DNA of 64,000 bases from UBA668 sp040081465. GTDB taxonomy: Bacteria > Actinomycetota > Acidimicrobiia > Acidimicrobiales > Ilumatobacteraceae. Below, one piece after another: positions 60,449 to 64,000 of this stretch (its first letter is position 1; every line of letters begins with the position of its first letter). The position numbers and the translations under genes are program-made. The notes beneath the pieces were generated by a model, which was given only the letters and a program-made list of their open reading frames with translations, was not told where the DNA came from and did no database searches. The DNA is taken from positions 1 to 64,000 of the forward strand of contig JBEBGL010000009.1 in the NCBI GenBank assembly GCA_040081465.1, written 5' to 3'.

Positions 60449-62440
60449 TCAGTGCGAGCGCCGCGGGCGTCCACTTGCCGTAATCGTGAGTGAGCCCTCG
60501 ACGAACATGTCCATCCCTCCGAGATCGACGATGTTCTCAGACCAGTTCTCGATTGTCTCGAACACTGGCGCGCCGGCCGTGACCATCTCGCCCGCCAGCA
60601 CAACGCTGAGGTGCTCGCGGGCGAAGGTGCGTGCATCTTCGAGGTCAGTGAACATCGCCGGCGTCTCGCCCTCAACGTGCACGAGGTACTGCCCGTGCTG
60701 TGGCGCAGTGACAACACAAGTTCGCGAGAGGCGCACCCTGCCAACGACGGCGCCAACGGCGTTAGCGACATCGGCGTCGGCGGGAATCTGCGATTCTGCT
60801 CCGAGCAACGCAGCGACTAACGGGTAGTACGCCGGTGCCGATGCACCAAGCCCGATGAGCGGCAACTGCAGGCCGACCGTCACCGCCGCGACACTGAAGC
60901 CGCGGTTCAGAGCAACTTGCACAACCTGCTGATCAACTGCCTCTGGGGGCAGCCCATCGTGGACGAACGCGGCCGCGAGGACCGCCTCGGCACTACGGCG
61001 AACCAATGTGTCGATGACCAACTGCGCCATTGTCGCGGCATCGGCGGCGATCGCTCGGCCTAAGCGATCGCGATGACGCGCGAACAGTTCGGCGGCTTTG
61101 GCCGCGGCGACTCCGTCGTACATCGATTGCATGCCGAGAACGTGGGCGGCATCGGTGGGCGTGAACGCTGCCAACTGCAGGACGCCGCGTTGGACGAGCC
61201 GTTCCATCACCCGTCGCAGTTGAAGTGTCGACAGCGCCTGTGCCGCGGCGCAAACTCTGCCACCCATCCCTTGCAACACCGAACGTTCCACGCCATCGAG
61301 AGCGGCCACCTTGTCATCGAAGTTCTCCGCGATCAGGACAATTCCATCAAGCTCGCCGGGCATCGAGCTCGCCAGTTGCTGATCCAGCATTGCGTGAACT
61401 AGGGCGGCGTGTTCGACGGCGAGCTGGCAAAGCGGAATCACCTTGCGCGGCCCAAGACGCAGCACGGCTCCGGCAGCGCGCTCGTCGTGGCGCACGTGGC
61501 TGTCGCCACCCAAGCCGTGTGTGCGCATCGCGACAGCTGACACCATCGTTTGGTGCCCACCAACTGAAGCACCATCGGCGCTGATGATTGGCAATCCGTC
61601 GCGCAGTACTGCGATGTCAGTTGTGGTGCCGCCGATGTCGGAGATCACGGCATCGGTCGCACCGGTCAGGTGCGCGGCGCCGACCAGGCTCGCGGCCGGA
61701 CCCGACAAGATCGTTTCGATCGGTCGTTCGCGAACGAACTCCGCCGATACAAGCGAACCGTCTCCGCGTACAACCATCAGCGGCGCATTGATGCCCCGCT
61801 CGCGCAAGGTTCGTTCCGTTGTTCGAACTAGTCCATCGATGATCGATATCAGGCGGGCATTGAGGACCGCGGTGACTGCGCGCTTGGGTCCGTTTAGTCG
61901 CGCCGACAGGTGGTGGCTGAGTGTCACCGGTTTATCGGTGATGGAACGAATAATCGCCGCCGCTGCCTGCTCGTGCTCGGCGTTGCGGACACTGAACTGA
62001 GCCGTGACTGCGAACGCCTCGACGTGAGGCTCGGCCGCGACGACCTCGGCAGTTAGCTGCTGCGCATCCAACGCCGCCAACGCGTTGCCATGAGGGTCGT
62101 GGCCGCCGGCGAGGATGATTGCTGGATCGTTGCCGAGCGCCTCGCCCAGCCCTGCACGCTCGAGCACGTCGCCGTCGAAGCCAATGATGACTGCGCATAC
62201 TGGGCGGCCCTTGCCTTCTACCAATGCGTTCGTCGCCAGCGTCGTCGAGAGCGAAACGAGCTCGATGTTGGCCGGGTCGACGGCAGCACGAAGCAGCACG
62301 GCATCGATCGCGCCACGGATACCGATCGACAGTTCGTGGTGCGTGGTCGGCGCCTTCGCCTTGGCGACCACCGTGTGGGCAATGTCGTCGTAAATGACGG
62401 CATCGGTATAGGTACCACCGGTGTCGATGCCTAGGAGCAT
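60449..62440 (-). CDS. Hydantoinase/oxoprolinase-family protein (HyuA-like)
   Basis: A 663-residue ATP-dependent amide hydrolase subunit homologue. The N-terminal ASKHA-type phosphate motif LLGIDTGGTYTDAVIYDD, the middle TILSGPAASLVGAAHLTG and VISDIGGTTTDIAVLRDG, and MRTHGLGGDSHV belong to the hydantoinase A/oxoprolinase family. Usually a HyuB partner lies next to it; none is in this window, so it may act alone or with a distant partner. The substrate is unknown. It converges with the helicase gene (16-base gap). Confidence 0.9.
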   Translation of the reverse strand: MLLGIDTGGTYTDAVIYDDIAHTVVAKAKAPTTHHELSIGIRGAIDAVLLRAAVDPANIELVSLSTTLATNALVEGKGRPVCAVIIGFDGDVLERAGLGEALGNDPAIILAGGHDPHGNALAALDAQQLTAEVVAAEPHVEAFAVTAQFSVRNAEHEQAAAAIIRSITDKPVTLSHHLSARLNGPKRAVTAVLNARLISIIDGLVRTTERTLRERGINAPLMVVRGDGSLVSAEFVRERPIETILSGPAASLVGAAHLTGATDAVISDIGGTTTDIAVLRDGLPIISADGASVGGHQTMVSAVAMRTHGLGGDSHVRHDERAAGAVLRLGPRKVIPLCQLAVEHAALVHAMLDQQLASSMPGELDGIVLIAENFDDKVAALDGVERSVLQGMGGRVCAAAQALSTLQLRRVMERLVQRGVLQLAAFTPTDAAHVLGMQSMYDGVAAAKAAELFARHRDRLGRAIAADAATMAQLVIDTLVRRSAEAVLAAAFVHDGLPPEAVDQQVVQVALNRGFSVAAVTVGLQLPLIGLGASAPAYYPLVAALLGAESQIPADADVANAVGAVVGRVRLSRTCVVTAPQHGQYLVHVEGETPAMFTDLEDARTFAREHLSVVLAGEMVTAGAPVFETIENWSENIVDLGGMDMFVEGSLTITASGRPRRSH

Positions 62441-62446
62441 CGAGCC

Positions 62447-62452
62447 ACGCTA
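62447..62452 (-). promoter_or_regulatory. Leaderless promoter -10 element TAGCGT (minus strand)
   Basis: On the minus strand TAGCGT, 6 bases, then the ATG at 62440. Confidence 0.5.
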
Positions 62453-62523
62453 CTAACTGCCAAACTATTTCTTATCGGTCAATTGACAAGGGTGGCCGGT
62501 GCGCCGCTTGCTACAACTGTGTT

Positions 62524-63735
62524 GTGATCAGCGATCCGGCGACGGCACCGACGGGTACCGAGGCGCCGTCCAACTTCCAGTGGGACCGGCTGACAGCGGC
62601 CTCGGCAATGTGTTATTGCCTGATGGTCTCTGCGCTCGGTGTCGGCGTTGTGCTCAGCGAGCTGCGCGAAGAGTTCGGGATCAACGGAGTCATCGCCGCT
62701 TTGCACGGCAGCACCTATGGCATCGGCCTGCTGCTTATGGGCGTGTTCGGCGTTCGTATAGTCGACCGCCTCGGCCGACACGCCGCTCTACAGTTGGCCG
62801 TCACCAGCCTCGTCGGTGGGGTTGGGCTGTTCTGCCTTGGGCCGTCGTGGCCGATCACGCTGACCGGCACTGTCTTCTCGGGCTGCGGCGCTGCGCTGTT
62901 GGTGATGGTGATGACTGGAGTCATCAGCGATCACCACGGGGTACACCGCGCGACCGCCTTTGCCGCGGTCAACGCGGTGCCCGGACTTGCAGGTGTCGGC
63001 TTCAGCCTGCTCGTCGGGGCTGCGCTGGCTGCGGGCTGGTCGTGGCGACCGGCGTACATCGCGTTCACGATTGCAATCACAGTCTCCATCGTCGTTATCG
63101 CGAGACCAGTTCAGCTACCAGAGGACCGCCGTATCGGAACGTTCACGATTAAGCATCTCGCCGATAGCCGCGTGCTGATTCCGTGTCTCTTCATCGTCAA
63201 CGCGGTGATCACCGAATTCTCCGTTGGCATCTGGGCGGTGACGTATCTGCGCGAGGTGGGCAACGCCACAGCGGCGATGGCACCTGTGCTGGCAAGCCTG
63301 TTCGGCGTGATGATGTTCATCGCCCGCCTCGGCTTGCCGGTGATCACGCGTGCGTGGGGAACGACCGCAATCATGCGTTGCTTTCTCATCGTCGGCATCG
63401 GCGCGACTCTGATGTGCGTCGGGCCAAGCCTGTGGCTGAGAGTCGCTGGACTAGTGATCGCCGGTCTCGGCGGAGCACCGCTCTATCCGCTCACAATCGA
63501 CGCGTTCTATCGAGCGGCTGGCGATCGGCTCGACTCGGTGACACTCGGCGCTTACGGCGCACTCGCCGCCGGTGCCGCGGTCACACTCGGGCCGTTGGCG
63601 CTCGGCGTGCTGGCCGACTTGGTCGGTTTGCGGTGGGCGATCCTGATTGTGCCTGCACTCTCAATACTGGGCGCCGTCACCCAACGGCCGCATAGGCGAG
63701 CCCTCATCGACCTTGACTACGGTGTCGCAACATGA
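62524..63735 (+). CDS. Major facilitator superfamily transporter
   Basis: A 403-residue membrane protein with about 12 hydrophobic segments. The loop between helices 2 and 3 reads GVRIVDRLGRHAALQLAV, the usual GxxxDRxGRR MFS signature. The substrate is not predictable. GTG start; TACAAC stands 6 bases before it, a weak match to the window's -10 pattern. The stop overlaps the next gene (ATGA). Confidence 0.88.
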   Translation: MISDPATAPTGTEAPSNFQWDRLTAASAMCYCLMVSALGVGVVLSELREEFGINGVIAALHGSTYGIGLLLMGVFGVRIVDRLGRHAALQLAVTSLVGGVGLFCLGPSWPITLTGTVFSGCGAALLVMVMTGVISDHHGVHRATAFAAVNAVPGLAGVGFSLLVGAALAAGWSWRPAYIAFTIAITVSIVVIARPVQLPEDRRIGTFTIKHLADSRVLIPCLFIVNAVITEFSVGIWAVTYLREVGNATAAMAPVLASLFGVMMFIARLGLPVITRAWGTTAIMRCFLIVGIGATLMCVGPSLWLRVAGLVIAGLGGAPLYPLTIDAFYRAAGDRLDSVTLGAYGALAAGAAVTLGPLALGVLADLVGLRWAILIVPALSILGAVTQRPHRRALIDLDYGVAT

Positions 63736-64000
63736 AACTGGGAGCGTTCTTCTTCGGCGGTGTTGAAATGACAGATGCCGGGGCAGGTAAGCCAAACCCG
63801 ATGGATCGCCGATTCGACAACGCAGCGTGCTGGGACGCGACGCTGAAGTACGTCGAGGCCGCGGTCGCTGCCGATCAGCTTGGATACGACAGTTTCTGGA
63901 CCACCGAGCATCACTTCCAGCACGAGGGCTACGAAGTGATTCCCAACGGTCTGCTGCTGAATACTTGGATCGCCGCACGAACGAAGAACGTGCGATTGGG
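63732..64000 (+). CDS. LLM-class flavin-dependent oxidoreductase, N-terminal part
   Basis: The first 89 residues of a luciferase-like monooxygenase (FMN or F420-using). It begins MKLGAFFFGGVE and includes AAVAADQLGYDSFWTTEHHFQHEGYEVIPN, the LLM pattern of beta-strand 1 and the active-site His loop. The gene runs off the window end. It overlaps the MFS gene by 4 bases, so substrate import and oxidation may be linked. Confidence 0.88.
   Translation, partial: MKLGAFFFGGVEMTDAGAGKPNPMDRRFDNAACWDATLKYVEAAVAADQLGYDSFWTTEHHFQHEGYEVIPNGLLLNTWIAARTKNVRL

Noticed and set aside
62483..62488. TTGACA as -35 for the MFS gene
   Set aside because: The nearest -10-like hexamer gives a spacer of about 23 bases, too long for a standard promoter.
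1..64000. CRISPR arrays, insertion sequences, prophage or plasmid origin
   Set aside because: No regularly spaced repeats, transposase, integrase or phage genes were seen anywhere in the window.

Overview
The window looks like a high-GC actinobacterial chromosome, most likely from the class Acidimicrobiia (Ilumatobacter-like aquatic lineages). This is inferred from the gene families (furA-katG pair, F420-type nitroreductase, WYL and PadR regulators, heliorhodopsin), the tight gene packing and promoters that place start codons at the transcript 5' end. No species call can be made from the sequence alone. I see no insertion sequence, prophage, CRISPR array or tRNA, and no gene-free stretch longer than about 300 bases.

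Layout. 1-229: 3' part of tmRNA. 304-6548: small metabolic genes (FAD oxidoreductase, F420-type nitroreductase, nitrilase, DinB protein, WYL regulator, zinc alcohol dehydrogenase). 6594-10078: a furA-katG-heliorhodopsin operon, the most striking locus. 10110-17241: an anaerobic-type module with pyruvate:ferredoxin oxidoreductase, a dihydroorotate-dehydrogenase-like protein, and a YjjI-type glycyl radical enzyme with its YjjW activase. 17263-23722: SulP transporter, Rieske oxygenase, lipoproteins and a class V aminotransferase. 23746-27586: sirohaem synthesis plus nitrite/sulfite reductase plus DUF4202. 27579-36200: desaturase, SQR-like flavoprotein, a modABC-PadR operon, and proteins of unknown function. 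36197-43209: two divergent sulfatase transcription units around a shared promoter. 43216-45666: alphaproteobacterial-type 5-aminolevulinate synthase and an aminotransferase. 45749-52624: peptide-type ABC importer with an FAD enzyme. 52621-64000: four-carbon acid sugar kinase with PdxA-like dehydrogenase, acyl-CoA ligase, dimethylglycine-dehydrogenase-like protein, DEAD-box helicase, hydantoinase-like protein, MFS carrier and a luciferase-like monooxygenase cut by the window end.

How the genes work together. The first large theme is light and oxidative stress: a Fur-type repressor, a catalase-peroxidase and a light sensor share one transcript. The second is life with little oxygen: NifJ and a glycyl radical enzyme are both oxygen-sensitive and have a similar GGCCCTA-containing site 34-36 bases before the start codon. 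The third is sulfur: sulfatases, a SulP carrier and a sulfite reductase operon. Most genes sit in translationally coupled operons (ATGA or GTGA overlaps).

A recurring pattern TANNNT, then 6 or 7 bases, then ATG or GTG appears before many operons on both strands. This points to widespread leaderless transcription and helps to choose start codons. It also suggests that the sirohaem gene begins at an unusual ATT codon.
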